Below are positions 32,221 through 41,159 of a stretch of DNA of 64,000 nt, in pieces; position 1 is the stretch's first letter; each line of letters opens with the position of its first letter. A program made the position numbers and the translations under genes. Source of the DNA: Limnohabitans sp. GTDB lineage: Bacteria > Pseudomonadota > Gammaproteobacteria > Burkholderiales > Burkholderiaceae_C. The stretch is taken from positions 1-64,000 of the forward strand of contig VERE01000007.1 in assembly GCA_018882835.1 (NCBI GenBank), read 5' to 3'. Below the pieces are notes generated by a model. That model was not told the origin of the DNA. It saw nothing but the letters and a program-made list of their open reading frames with translations, and did not search any database.

Positions 32221-33221
32221 ACATGCTTACTTTGAACCGTCCCCGCAACTTGTTGCGATCCTTGTCAGCTGCCCTCTTAGCGCTGAGCTTGCAGGGGGCT
32301 GCCCTTGCCCAGGCAGATTTTCCCAGCAAGTCTGTGGCCATGGTGGTCCCGTTTCCGCCTGCCGGGTCCACAGATGTGATTGGTCGCCTGCTGGCGCAAA
32401 CCATGGGCAAGCACCTGGGGCAAAGCGTGCTGGTGGAAAACGTCGGCGGGGCAGGAGGCACGATCGGCGCGGCCAAGGCCGCTCGCGCCCCTGGCGATGG
32501 GTACACCTTGTTGTTCAACAACATGGCACAAGCCAGTGCGCCGTCCCTGTATGCCAAATTGCCATTCGACCCTCTGGTGGACTTTGAGCCCGTGGGGCCC
32601 CTGGTGGAAGTGCCCATGATTTTGGTTGCACGCAAAAATTTCCCCGGTGACACGCTTCAGGCTGTGTTCGATTACGCCAAGGCCAACCCAGGCAAGTTGA
32701 ACTTTGCCACTGCGGGCGTGGGCGCCACCACGCATTTGTGCGAGGTTCTGCTGCAATTTTCAACAGGCTTGAAATGGACCGCCGTGCCTTACAAGGGCAC
32801 TGGCCCCGCGCTCAATGATTTACTCGGTGGGCAAGTCGATGTCATATGCGATCAGCCCGCCAGCACGCTGGGCCACATCAAATCGGGCAACCTCAAGCCC
32901 ATTGCCGTGGCCACCAAGGCGCGCCTGAAGTCACTGCCCGAGGTGCCGACTTTTGAAGAGTCAGGCATGCCCGGATTCCAGCTGGCAGTCTGGCATGGCC
33001 TGTATGCCAGCAAGGGGACCCCCAAGCCAGTGATCGACAAGCTGTCGGCAGCGTTGCGTCAGTCTTTGTCAGATCCGGCGTTCACACAACGCCTGCAAGA
33101 AATGAGCGGTTTGGTGGTTCCGCCCGAGCAGGCCACGCCCGATGCCCTGCGCCAGCTTTTGAAAAGCGAAGTCGAGCGTTGGCGCAACGCCCTGCGCAGC
33201 GCAGGGGTGAAGCCGGAGTGA
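32217..33221 (+). CDS. Bug-type (TctC) periplasmic solute receptor
   Basis: A 334-residue receptor with a signal peptide ending near GAALAQADF. The motifs VVPFPPAGSTDVIGRLLAQTM, VENVGGAGGTIGAAKAARAPGDG and FATAGVGATTHL mark the family. It overlaps the MBL hydrolase by four bases, so it is co-translated with the enzymes and probably collects their substrate. Convergent with the crotonase gene, one base apart. Confidence 0.88.
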   Translation: MNMLTLNRPRNLLRSLSAALLALSLQGAALAQADFPSKSVAMVVPFPPAGSTDVIGRLLAQTMGKHLGQSVLVENVGGAGGTIGAAKAARAPGDGYTLLFNNMAQASAPSLYAKLPFDPLVDFEPVGPLVEVPMILVARKNFPGDTLQAVFDYAKANPGKLNFATAGVGATTHLCEVLLQFSTGLKWTAVPYKGTGPALNDLLGGQVDVICDQPASTLGHIKSGNLKPIAVATKARLKSLPEVPTFEESGMPGFQLAVWHGLYASKGTPKPVIDKLSAALRQSLSDPAFTQRLQEMSGLVVPPEQATPDALRQLLKSEVERWRNALRSAGVKPE

Positions 33222-33222
33222 C

Positions 33223-34017
33223 TCAGTCTTTGAATTTCGGTGGGCGCTTTTCCACGAAGGCGCGCACGGCTTCATGGTGGTCATCGGTCATGTGTGCAAT
33301 GGCTTGGTAGCCAGCCGATATTTCCAGCAGCGACTCCAGGGTGCTGCGCTCGCCCTCGCGCAACAAGCGCTTGGTCATGCGCAACACGCCACCGGGATTG
33401 GCGGCAATTTTTTGTGCCAGGGCCAATGCCTCATGCATCAGGTTTTCTGGCGCCACCACCCGCGACACCAAGCCACAGGCCAGGGCTTGCTGGGCGTTCA
33501 GTGCCTCGCCCGTGAAGGCCATCTCAGACGCTTTGGACATGCCCACCACCCGAGGCAACAACCAAGCGCCGCCGTCTCCGGGGACGATACCCACTTTCAC
33601 GAAGCTCTCGGCAAAGGTCGCCTTTTCTGAGGCGATGCGAATGTCGCACATGCAGGTCAAATCCAGGCCAGCGCCAATGGCCGGACCATTCACAGCCGCG
33701 ATCACGGGCACGTCCAGGTTGAAGAGCGCTTTGGGCAGGCGTTGTATGCCTTGGCGGTACTCTTCCCGAATGACATCGGGCGTGAGTTGTTGCGTTTGAT
33801 AGCGCAACATGTCTTTCACGTTGCCCCCAGAACTGAACACCGGCCCATGGCCTGTCAGGATCACCACGCGGATGCTGTTGTCTTTGGACACCATCGCGCA
33901 GGCCTGCACCAATTCCTCGACCGCCGTGTTGCCGGTCAGGGCATTGCGGGTTTCGGGTTGGTTCATGGTCAAGGTCAGAATGGGCCCTTGGCGTTCAATG
34001 GTCAAAAAAGTGCTCAT
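33223..34017 (-). CDS. Crotonase-superfamily protein (enoyl-CoA hydratase/isomerase-like) lacking the canonical glutamates
   Basis: A 264-residue crotonase. The oxyanion-hole strands GHGPVFSSGGNVKDM and NGPAIGAGLDLTCMCDIRIAS are clear. The two catalytic glutamates of enoyl-CoA hydratase are replaced: D119 stands in the first position (GAGLDL) and F139 in the second (FAESFVKVG), with the usual 20-residue spacing. This is not the set of a standard hydratase; a single acid fits an isomerase or another crotonase reaction. It is the last of a long minus-strand run behind two acyl-CoA dehydrogenase genes. Confidence 0.85.
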   Translation of the reverse strand: MSTFLTIERQGPILTLTMNQPETRNALTGNTAVEELVQACAMVSKDNSIRVVILTGHGPVFSSGGNVKDMLRYQTQQLTPDVIREEYRQGIQRLPKALFNLDVPVIAAVNGPAIGAGLDLTCMCDIRIASEKATFAESFVKVGIVPGDGGAWLLPRVVGMSKASEMAFTGEALNAQQALACGLVSRVVAPENLMHEALALAQKIAANPGGVLRMTKRLLREGERSTLESLLEISAGYQAIAHMTDDHHEAVRAFVEKRPPKFKD

Positions 34018-34032
34018 GTGCGATTCCTTTGT

Positions 34033-35031
34033 TCAGTGAACATCCGACACTTCGCGGATGAGTTCCAAAACCTGGGCTTGGGGGCGATCCAGCAGGGCCT
34101 GACCCAGGACAGTGTGCCAATACGATTCGGACCCTGCGGCTTGGCGCCAGACATGCAGGCGACGCGTCAACAACTGCAAGTCGAACTCGGCGGTGAAACC
34201 AATGGCGCCGTGAATGGCATGGCCCAGTGCTGCGACTTCCAGTGCGGCCTCGCTGGTGCGCGCCTTGGCCACCGCGACGCGCAAGGGGTCGGGGTTCACG
34301 GTCGCAGACTGACAGCCCAGTTGGGCGGCCATGCGCGCTGCAAAGGCATGCTCGGACATGACACTCAAATGGTGCTGAATCGCTTGAAATTTACCGATGG
34401 GGCGGCCAAACTGCTGGCGATCGTTGGCATATTGCAAGGTGCGCTCAAACACCGCCATCAAGGCGCCAGACAATTGCGCCGCGTAGAGGCAGGCTTGCAG
34501 GGTTCGCACATCCGGGACGAAGGGCAAGGGCAGCGCTTGCGCCAGGGCGGCGCCGGGCCATGTCAAGCTGGCATCCAGGGGAAATCCTGCCGCCGATTTC
34601 GCGGCGCTCGCGGTGGCCAACAACCAGGCCTGCGTGCCGTCCGTCACGATGGCGTGGTCGGCGACTTGTCCCATGCGCACGGTGTCCGCATGCAATTCGC
34701 CTTGTGGCCGACGCTGCCCACTGGCCCACGTGATGCTGCCTTGGGGAAGGGACACCTGGTGTTGGCCTAAAAGTGCGCGCGCCCACATGGTTTCGCCGAG
34801 CGGCACGGGAACGCAATGCCCGCCGCACATGGCAAACAAGTGAAAAGCCTCGGTCAGGCCCAGGCCAGCGCCACCCTGTGACTCACTGAGCATGGCATCG
34901 GCAAAGCCCGAGGACTCAAGCGCATCCCACAAGGGGCGGTTTTGGGGTTGTGACTCGATGGCGCGCACCACCTGCGGTGTGCATTGATCGGCCAACAAAT
35001 CACGCAAGGCATCAGAGAAAAGTGTGTCCAT
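34033..35031 (-). CDS. Short acyl-CoA dehydrogenase-family protein (possible partner subunit)
   Basis: A 332-residue protein, about 50 shorter than usual acyl-CoA dehydrogenases. The C-terminal helical domain is recognisable (YANDRQQFGRPIGKFQAIQHHL; ALGHAIHGAIGFTAEFDLQLLTRRL), but the central beta domain is shortened and the end lacks the TREI-R-IAR motif of the neighbour. Together with the full-length dehydrogenase 20 bases upstream this resembles heteromeric pairs such as those in sterol side-chain degradation, where one subunit supplies the FAD site residues missing in the other. That partnership is inference. Confidence 0.82.
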   Translation of the reverse strand: MDTLFSDALRDLLADQCTPQVVRAIESQPQNRPLWDALESSGFADAMLSESQGGAGLGLTEAFHLFAMCGGHCVPVPLGETMWARALLGQHQVSLPQGSITWASGQRRPQGELHADTVRMGQVADHAIVTDGTQAWLLATASAAKSAAGFPLDASLTWPGAALAQALPLPFVPDVRTLQACLYAAQLSGALMAVFERTLQYANDRQQFGRPIGKFQAIQHHLSVMSEHAFAARMAAQLGCQSATVNPDPLRVAVAKARTSEAALEVAALGHAIHGAIGFTAEFDLQLLTRRLHVWRQAAGSESYWHTVLGQALLDRPQAQVLELIREVSDVH

Positions 35032-35051
35032 GAGGGCTCCCCAAAAAAAGG

Positions 35052-36209
35052 TCAGCGCAAACCAAGGCCGCGCGCAATCATGCCGCGCAGAATTTCCCGG
35101 GTGCCACCACGCAATGAGAATGAAGGCGCCACCTGGGTGACATAGTTGAGCGTATTCAGCAATTCCAGGGGAACTTGTCCCTCGGCGCGTGAGAACAAGT
35201 CATCTGCAATCAAGGCGGGAATGGATTGCTCGATACCGGTCCCAATGTCCTTGACCAATGCCGCCTCGATGACCGGGCTTTCGCCACGTGTGAGTTTTTC
35301 CGTGATGGCCACCGACATGGCGCGTATGGGCGCGAGTTGGCTCAAAATCTTGCCCGCCAGGCGGGTAGACGCTTCGCTGCGCCCCTGCGGCGTGCGGACA
35401 AAGGCGAGCCATTCGTCGAACAACACAATGCTGGCATAGATGCGCTCTGGGCCGCTGCGCTCAAAAGCCAATTCAGCCGTGACTTGCGACCATCCTTGGC
35501 CCTCTTCGCCAATCAGTGCATCGGCAGGCAAGGCCACATTGTCGAAAAAAACCTCACAAAAGTGCTGATCGCCAGAAAGGTCGGTGATCGGGCGAACCGT
35601 CACGCCGGGCAATGACAAGTCAACGATGAGCTGCGACAAGCCTTGGTGACGGTCCTCGGTGGTGCCAGAGGTCCGTACCAGGGCAATCATGTAGTGACAG
35701 TTGTGGGCGTTGGTGGTCCAGATCTTCTGGCCATTGAGCAGCCACCCTTTGTCGGTGCGAGTGGCCCGGGTTTTCACGCCAGCCAGGTCAGAGCCGGAGT
35801 TGGGCTCGCTCATGCCGATGCAAAAGAAAGCCTCGCCCCGGCAAATCCGGGGGATGTAGAACTGTTGTTGTTCGGGCGTGCCGTATTTCAGAATCAAGGG
35901 GCCACTTTGGCGATCGGCGATCCAGTGCGAACCCACGGGGGCGCCGGCATTCAAAAACTCCTCTACCAAAACATACCGGGCAAAGGCGCTGCGACCACCG
36001 CCACCCAAAGACTTGGGCAAGGTGATGCCCAACCAACCGCGCCGCCCCAGCTCGCGACTGAATTCCTGGTTGTAGCCCGACCAGGATTTGGCCCGGACAT
36101 GCGCCGGCATGTCTCGCAGGGCTTCCTTGAGAAAGGCGCGCACTGGCTCGCGCAGCGCTTCATCCTCGGCAGGGATGGGGTAGGGGGACAGTGAGGTCAG
36201 TGTGCTCAT
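35052..36209 (-). CDS. Acyl-CoA dehydrogenase (full length)
   Basis: A 385-residue flavoprotein with FFCIGMSEPNSGSDLAGVKTRA and GWLLNGQKIWTTNAHNCHYM of the FAD-binding middle domain and FSLRGGTREILRGMIARGLGLR-type ending. It forms the alpha,beta double bond in an acyl-CoA. It overlaps the CaiB/BaiF gene by four bases and is followed by the shorter dehydrogenase, so the CoA ester made by the transferase is its probable substrate. Confidence 0.88.
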   Translation of the reverse strand: MSTLTSLSPYPIPAEDEALREPVRAFLKEALRDMPAHVRAKSWSGYNQEFSRELGRRGWLGITLPKSLGGGGRSAFARYVLVEEFLNAGAPVGSHWIADRQSGPLILKYGTPEQQQFYIPRICRGEAFFCIGMSEPNSGSDLAGVKTRATRTDKGWLLNGQKIWTTNAHNCHYMIALVRTSGTTEDRHQGLSQLIVDLSLPGVTVRPITDLSGDQHFCEVFFDNVALPADALIGEEGQGWSQVTAELAFERSGPERIYASIVLFDEWLAFVRTPQGRSEASTRLAGKILSQLAPIRAMSVAITEKLTRGESPVIEAALVKDIGTGIEQSIPALIADDLFSRAEGQVPLELLNTLNYVTQVAPSFSLRGGTREILRGMIARGLGLR

Positions 36210-37438
36210 CCGAACACTCCTTGTTGCTTCAAATCGTTGAGGTTGTCTTCGGTCATTCCAAGAACTTCGGACAGCACTTCGCGTGTGTGTTGCCCAAGCA
36301 TGGGAGGAGCGTGACGATAAGCCACGGGCGTCTCAGACATGCGGATCGGGCTGGCCACCAGGGGGATGGGGCCTGCGGTGGGATGCTGCATTTCAAACGT
36401 CATGTCCCGTGCTCGCACTTGGGGGTCCTGGTAAACCTGGTCCACGGTGTGGATGGGGCCACACGGCACCCCCAAATTTTCCAGCAGCGACACCCATGCG
36501 CTGGTGTTGCGCGTCCGGGTAACCGCCTGGATCATGGGGATGAGTGCCTGGCGGTGCGTCACGCGCGCGGCATTGGTGGCAAAGCGCTCATCGCTTGCCC
36601 ACTCTGCACGCTCTGCTGCAGCACAAAATTTGGCAAATTGCCCATCGTTTCCAATGGCCAGAATCATGTGCCCATCCGCGGTGGGGAAATCTTGGTAGGG
36701 CACCGTGTTGGGGTGGGCATTGCCCATGCGCTGGGGCAATTGCCCGCTGTAAAGGTAGTTCATGCCCTGGTTGGCCAGGCCAGCCACCTGAACATCCAGC
36801 AACGCCAGGTCAATGTGCTGGCCTTCGCCCGTGCTGTGACGCGCTTGCAGGGCCGCCAGGATGGCGGTGCTGGCGTACAAGCCGGTCATGATGTCGGTGA
36901 GTGCCACGCCCACCTTCATGGGGCCGGCACCCGGTTGGTCATCGCCACGGCCAGTGACGCTCATCAAGCCACCCATGCCCTGGATCAAAAAATCGTAGCC
37001 GGCGCGGTGCGCATAAGGCCCAGTTTGGCCGAAGCCTGTGATGGAGCAATAAATCAGCCGGGGGTTCAAGGCGCGCAGGGATTCGGCATCCAGCCCATAG
37101 GCTTTCAGGCCGCCCACCTTGAAGTTTTCAATGACCACATCACACCGCAGAGCCAGCTGGCGAATCAAGGCCTGTCCCGCGGGCAGCGCCATGTCGATGG
37201 TCAGAGAGCGCTTGTTGCGGTTGGTGCACAGGTAGTATGCCGATTCGCCCGTAGGCTGGCCTTGCGGGTCTTTAAGAAACGGCGGCCCCCACAGGCGGGT
37301 GTCATCGCCGGCGCCGGGCCGCTCCACTTTCAAAATGTCTGCGCCCAGGTCGCCCAAAATTTGACTGGCCCAGGGCCCTGCCAGCACGCGCGATAAATCG
37401 AGCACGCGAATGTTGGACAGGGCGCCAGGTAAGCTCAC
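36206..37438 (-). CDS. CaiB/BaiF family (class III) CoA-transferase
   Basis: A 410-residue class III CoA-transferase: VLDLSRVLAGPWASQILGDLGADILKVE at the N-terminus, TNRNKRSLTIDMA, and the catalytic aspartate in GVALTDIMTGLYAST (about 180). The start is GTG, overlapping the upstream Bug gene (GTGA). Its own stop overlaps the dehydrogenase start. Such overlaps on both sides show one transcription unit for receptor, CoA-transferase and dehydrogenases. Confidence 0.88.
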   Translation of the reverse strand: MSLPGALSNIRVLDLSRVLAGPWASQILGDLGADILKVERPGAGDDTRLWGPPFLKDPQGQPTGESAYYLCTNRNKRSLTIDMALPAGQALIRQLALRCDVVIENFKVGGLKAYGLDAESLRALNPRLIYCSITGFGQTGPYAHRAGYDFLIQGMGGLMSVTGRGDDQPGAGPMKVGVALTDIMTGLYASTAILAALQARHSTGEGQHIDLALLDVQVAGLANQGMNYLYSGQLPQRMGNAHPNTVPYQDFPTADGHMILAIGNDGQFAKFCAAAERAEWASDERFATNAARVTHRQALIPMIQAVTRTRNTSAWVSLLENLGVPCGPIHTVDQVYQDPQVRARDMTFEMQHPTAGPIPLVASPIRMSETPVAYRHAPPMLGQHTREVLSEVLGMTEDNLNDLKQQGVFG

Positions 37439-38418
37439 TGCTGTTCCACTTTGGCTTGTGCTGCGATGCGCTTCCAGAGCTTGATTTCATCGGCCTGGAA
37501 ATGGCGCATTTCTTCGGGCCCGCCGCGCATCACCTCCGCACCGATGCGCTCGTAAAACTCGCGGGTTTCGGGCAAGGTTTCAATGCGGGTGAACAAGGCC
37601 GCCAGTTTCTCGGTTTCGTCTTTGGGTGTTTTGGCAGAAACCGCTGCGGCTACCCAGGTGTAAGCCGAGAAGCCGGGCAGACCCGCTTCGCTGGCCGTGG
37701 GCACCTGTGGCAGGGCGGGCGAGCGCTTGTCGGAAGCGACAGCCATTGCACGCAGCTTGCCACTCTTGACCAACTCTTGCGCGCTGGTCATTTCTGCAAA
37801 GGCAAATTGCACAGTACCAGCAGCGACAGCGGTCACGGCTTCGGAGGCCCCCTTGAAGGGCACGCCCGCGGTTTGAACTTTGGCCGCATCGTTGAACAAC
37901 TCGGCCATCAACTGGTAGCCGGCAGAGCCCGCCCCATAGTTCAGCGTACCGGGTTGGGCCTTGGCGCTGCCAATCAGCTCAGACAGATTTTTGTGGGCGC
38001 CTTGCCCGGGCACGATCAACAAGGCGGGCGAGCGCATCAACATGCTCAAGGGCGAAAAGTCGCCAACCGGGTCATACGGCAAGGACTTGAAGAGGGCTGC
38101 GTTGACGGCAAGCGTCGAGTTGCTGCCGACAAAAACGGTGTAGCCGTCGGCGGGGGCTGACAAAACGGCGCGCACCGCGATAAAGCCATTGGCGCCTGGC
38201 TTGTTGTCTACCACCACCGTTTGGCCTGTGATTTCAGTGAACTTTTTGGCAAAGTACCGGGCCGAGGTATCGGTGCCACTGCCTGGTGGGAAGGGCACCA
38301 CGAATTTCAGCGGTTTGGAGGGAAAGTCTTGCGCTTGCGCGGCAGCAGTTCCCAGGATGGCCCAGCACAGCAGGCTGGCAGCAAGCAATGGTTGAACGAA
38401 GCGACGACGCAGGCTCAT
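37435..38418 (-). CDS. Bug-type (TctC) periplasmic solute receptor
   Basis: A 327-residue receptor with a signal peptide (about 1-28, ending AAAQAQDF). FVVPFPPGSGTDTSARYFAKK, VDNKPGANGFIAVRAVLSAPADG and NYGAGSAGYQLMAELFN are the family motifs. It lies between another Bug gene and a CoA-transferase. No membrane components of a tripartite transporter are linked. Confidence 0.88.
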   Translation of the reverse strand: MSLRRRFVQPLLAASLLCWAILGTAAAQAQDFPSKPLKFVVPFPPGSGTDTSARYFAKKFTEITGQTVVVDNKPGANGFIAVRAVLSAPADGYTVFVGSNSTLAVNAALFKSLPYDPVGDFSPLSMLMRSPALLIVPGQGAHKNLSELIGSAKAQPGTLNYGAGSAGYQLMAELFNDAAKVQTAGVPFKGASEAVTAVAAGTVQFAFAEMTSAQELVKSGKLRAMAVASDKRSPALPQVPTASEAGLPGFSAYTWVAAAVSAKTPKDETEKLAALFTRIETLPETREFYERIGAEVMRGGPEEMRHFQADEIKLWKRIAAQAKVEQQ

Positions 38419-38441
38419 GCAATTTTCCTTTCTGAAAAAAC

Positions 38442-39425
38442 TTATTCGAGCGATGCGCCCGTGAGTTTCACCACCTGGCCCCAGCGCGCGATCTCTGACT
38501 GAATGTACTGTCCGTATTCTTCTGGAGTCGACCCCAGGGGCTCGGCACCTTGCACCGCCAGCTTGGCTTTGACATCTGGCGAGTTGAGGGCTTTCATCAC
38601 CTCCGCATTCAAGCGCTTGACAATGTCGGCGGGCGTTTTGGCGGGCACCAGCATGCCTTGCCAGGCCCCAACTTCAAATTTTGGCATCACGGTTTCGTTC
38701 AGCGTAGGCGCCTCGGGCAGCACGCTGGTGCGCTTCAAGCTGGTGACAGCCAGGGCGCGCAAACGATTGTCACGAATGAAAGGCAGTGCCGAGTTGATGG
38801 TGTCGGTCATGAATTGGGTTTGTCCGCCGACCAGATCGGTCAACGCGGGGGCGCTGCCTTTGTAGGGGACATGGGTGGCTTGCAAGCCACGGCTGTGCAG
38901 CAGCAAATAGGCGCCCAGGTGGGTGATGTTGCCATTGCCCGCCGAGCCATAGGTCAGCTTGCCTGGGTTGGCTTTCACATAGCTCAAAAACTCTTGCACG
39001 TTGTTCACGGGCAAGGAAGGGTGAACGGCCAGGACCAGGGGTATCACGGCTGTCAGTGCGATGGGCGCAAAATCTGTGCGCACGTCGTAGTTCAGCTTTT
39101 TGTAGAGCGTTGCGCTCAGCGCAATCGAAGACGTGTTGTACAACACCGTGTACCCATCGGCCGGGGCTTTGGCCACCATGTCGGCAGCAATGTTGCCATT
39201 GGCGCCAGGCTTGTTTTCTACCAGCACGGATTGGCCCATTTGTTCGCCCACTTTTTGAGCCAGCACGCGAGCCACCAAATCTGTGGGCCCGCCCGGTGGG
39301 AAGGGCAGCACCCATCGGATGGGTTTGTCCGGGTAGGTGGCTTGCGCATGCGCGCTTGAAAAACTGAACAGCCCACTCAGTGCCAAAAGCGCACTGTAAA
39401 CAAACCTGCAACGGTACAAATTCAT
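38442..39425 (-). CDS. Bug-type (TctC) periplasmic solute receptor
   Basis: A 327-residue receptor with a signal peptide ending near SSAHAQATY. The family motifs WVLPFPPGGPTDLVARVLAQKV, VENKPGANGNIAADMVAKAPADG and TYGSAGNGNITHLGAYLL are present. The ATG at 39425 is preferred over TTG at 39431 because CAGGAG lies six bases before it. It differs clearly from the adjacent receptor, so they probably bind different ligands. Confidence 0.88.
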   Translation of the reverse strand: MNLYRCRFVYSALLALSGLFSFSSAHAQATYPDKPIRWVLPFPPGGPTDLVARVLAQKVGEQMGQSVLVENKPGANGNIAADMVAKAPADGYTVLYNTSSIALSATLYKKLNYDVRTDFAPIALTAVIPLVLAVHPSLPVNNVQEFLSYVKANPGKLTYGSAGNGNITHLGAYLLLHSRGLQATHVPYKGSAPALTDLVGGQTQFMTDTINSALPFIRDNRLRALAVTSLKRTSVLPEAPTLNETVMPKFEVGAWQGMLVPAKTPADIVKRLNAEVMKALNSPDVKAKLAVQGAEPLGSTPEEYGQYIQSEIARWGQVVKLTGASLE

Positions 39426-39446
39426 CTGCAACTCCTGAAAAGCGTT

Positions 39447-39914
39447 TCAATCGGGACGACCCGCCAGCAAGCGCTTGGCGGTGTAGGTCATCACCAGGGT
39501 GTCGTGTTGGTTGTAGACCTCGATGCTCGAGGTCACGACCGCGCGTCCGCGCTGTGAAGTGGGTTTGATGTCATTGACCGTGACGACACCCTGAATCGTG
39601 TCGCCCACACAAACGGGGTGCAGAATTTTTTGGGTCAACTCCAGCATGGCCAGGCCCGTACCTTGAATCATGGACTGAAGAATGAAGCCTTCTATCAATG
39701 TGTAAGTGAGTGCCCCCGGAACAGGGCGGCCCTGCATGGCGCTGCCCGCATAGTTCTCTTCAATGAAGATGGCTTCGAGCATGCCTGTGCAGGAAATGAA
39801 GTTGACGAGGTCGGTTTCGGTGATGGTGCGGCGGTAGGTGTCGAAGACTTGGCCGACTTCCAAATCTTGCCAGTAGAAGCCCTGGCCTAGGCGTTTCGGG
39901 GGTGGGGTGCTCAT
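39447..39914 (-). CDS. MaoC-family (hot-dog) dehydratase
   Basis: A 155-residue hot-dog protein. The hydratase-2 motif region DLEVGQVFDTYRRTITETDLVNF is present; it is followed by PGALTYTLIEGF, while the typical D-x-N-P-H-x-D loop appears altered, so an acyl-CoA hydratase or mesaconyl-CoA/beta-methylmalyl-CoA-type dehydratase role is only probable. The start MSTPPPKRL is chosen because the longer frame overlaps the upstream CoA-transferase. Confidence 0.75.
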   Translation of the reverse strand: MSTPPPKRLGQGFYWQDLEVGQVFDTYRRTITETDLVNFISCTGMLEAIFIEENYAGSAMQGRPVPGALTYTLIEGFILQSMIQGTGLAMLELTQKILHPVCVGDTIQGVVTVNDIKPTSQRGRAVVTSSIEVYNQHDTLVMTYTAKRLLAGRPD

Positions 39915-39958
39915 GCCCTGATTCTCAGCAAGTTTGGCGCTGTCAGGGCCCTGGGCTG

Positions 39959-41158
39959 TCACGTTGGTTTCAAGCCCACCGCACCCTCGGCTTTCCAGCG
40001 CTGAAGTTGATCTTCGTCAATGCCAGCCTGTCGGAGCACCGCCTCGGTGTCTGCACCCAGCCGGGGGGGTGTGCGCGTGGGGGGGCGCTGCCCATCAAAC
40101 TGCACAGGCACCCCAGGGAAGCGCAAGGTTCCCATGGACGGGTCTTCCAGGGTTTCGAAGAAGCCGATAGCCTCCAAATGCGGGTCGTGTGGCAGATCTG
40201 CCAGCTGGTTCATGCGGGCGGCAGGCACATCGATTTTTTCGCACAACGCCAGCCAATAGGCTGAGTCTTGCTTGGCCACCAATTGCCCGGTGATTTCGTA
40301 CAAGGCGTCGATGTGGCGAGTTCGCGCTGCCATGGTGACAAAGCGCGCGTCTGTGGCCAATGCCGTTTCCCCCAGGGAGGTGAAAAATCGCTGCCAGTGC
40401 GCGTCGGTATAAGGCATCATGCAGACATGGCCATCGCGGGTCTTGTAGGGCCGCCGCCAGGGCGCCAAAACGCGGGGGTAGCCGGACGGGGATTGCGCCG
40501 GCTCGAAGTGCGAGCCGTAGAAATGTTCCACCAAGTTGAACGACACCATGGTTTCAAACATGGGAACCTCGACCAGGGAGCCCTCGCCTGTGGTTTGACG
40601 CTGTGTCAGGGCAGCCAGAATTGCCATCGCGGCGACCAGGCCACTGGTTTTGTCTGCCGCCACCGTTGGAAAGTAGCGGGCTGTGCCACTTTGCGACTCG
40701 ACCAGTGCGGCGTTGCCCGACATGCCTTGAATGATGTCGTCATAGGCGGGTTTGCCGCCATAGGGCCCGTGCTGGTGGAAGCCCAACAGATTGGCCAATA
40801 CCAGACGCGGGTAACGGGCACGCAAGGTCTGCGAGGCCAAGCCTAAACTTTCAAGCTTCTGGGGGCGAATGTTGTGCATGAACACATCGCTGCCAGCGAT
40901 CAGCGCCTGCATCGCCTCTTGGCCTGCGGGCTTTTTCAGGTCGATGACGATGCTCTTCTTGTTTCGGTTCACGCCCAGAAACACCGGCGACATGCCGCGT
41001 TCCGTGGTCGGGCCTGTTTGTCGCGTTGAGTCCCCCTCGGGCGGTTCAACCTTGATGACCTCGGCGCCAAAATCCGCCAGCCACTGGCTGGCGTAGGGCC
41101 CCATGAGCACGGCGCTGGCGTCGATGACGCGGATGCCTGTCAGCGGTAATCGGTTCAT
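39959..41158 (-). CDS. CaiB/BaiF family (class III) CoA-transferase
   Basis: A 399-residue class III CoA-transferase with VIDASAVLMGPYASQWLADFGAEVIKVE, VNRNKKSIVIDL and the aspartate in TVAADKTSGLVAA (about 175). It starts one base after the stop of the ABC ATPase gene, so it is tied to that transporter as well as to the MaoC gene behind it. The acid substrate is not identifiable. Confidence 0.87.
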   Translation of the reverse strand: MNRLPLTGIRVIDASAVLMGPYASQWLADFGAEVIKVEPPEGDSTRQTGPTTERGMSPVFLGVNRNKKSIVIDLKKPAGQEAMQALIAGSDVFMHNIRPQKLESLGLASQTLRARYPRLVLANLLGFHQHGPYGGKPAYDDIIQGMSGNAALVESQSGTARYFPTVAADKTSGLVAAMAILAALTQRQTTGEGSLVEVPMFETMVSFNLVEHFYGSHFEPAQSPSGYPRVLAPWRRPYKTRDGHVCMMPYTDAHWQRFFTSLGETALATDARFVTMAARTRHIDALYEITGQLVAKQDSAYWLALCEKIDVPAARMNQLADLPHDPHLEAIGFFETLEDPSMGTLRFPGVPVQFDGQRPPTRTPPRLGADTEAVLRQAGIDEDQLQRWKAEGAVGLKPT

Positions 41159-41159
41159 G

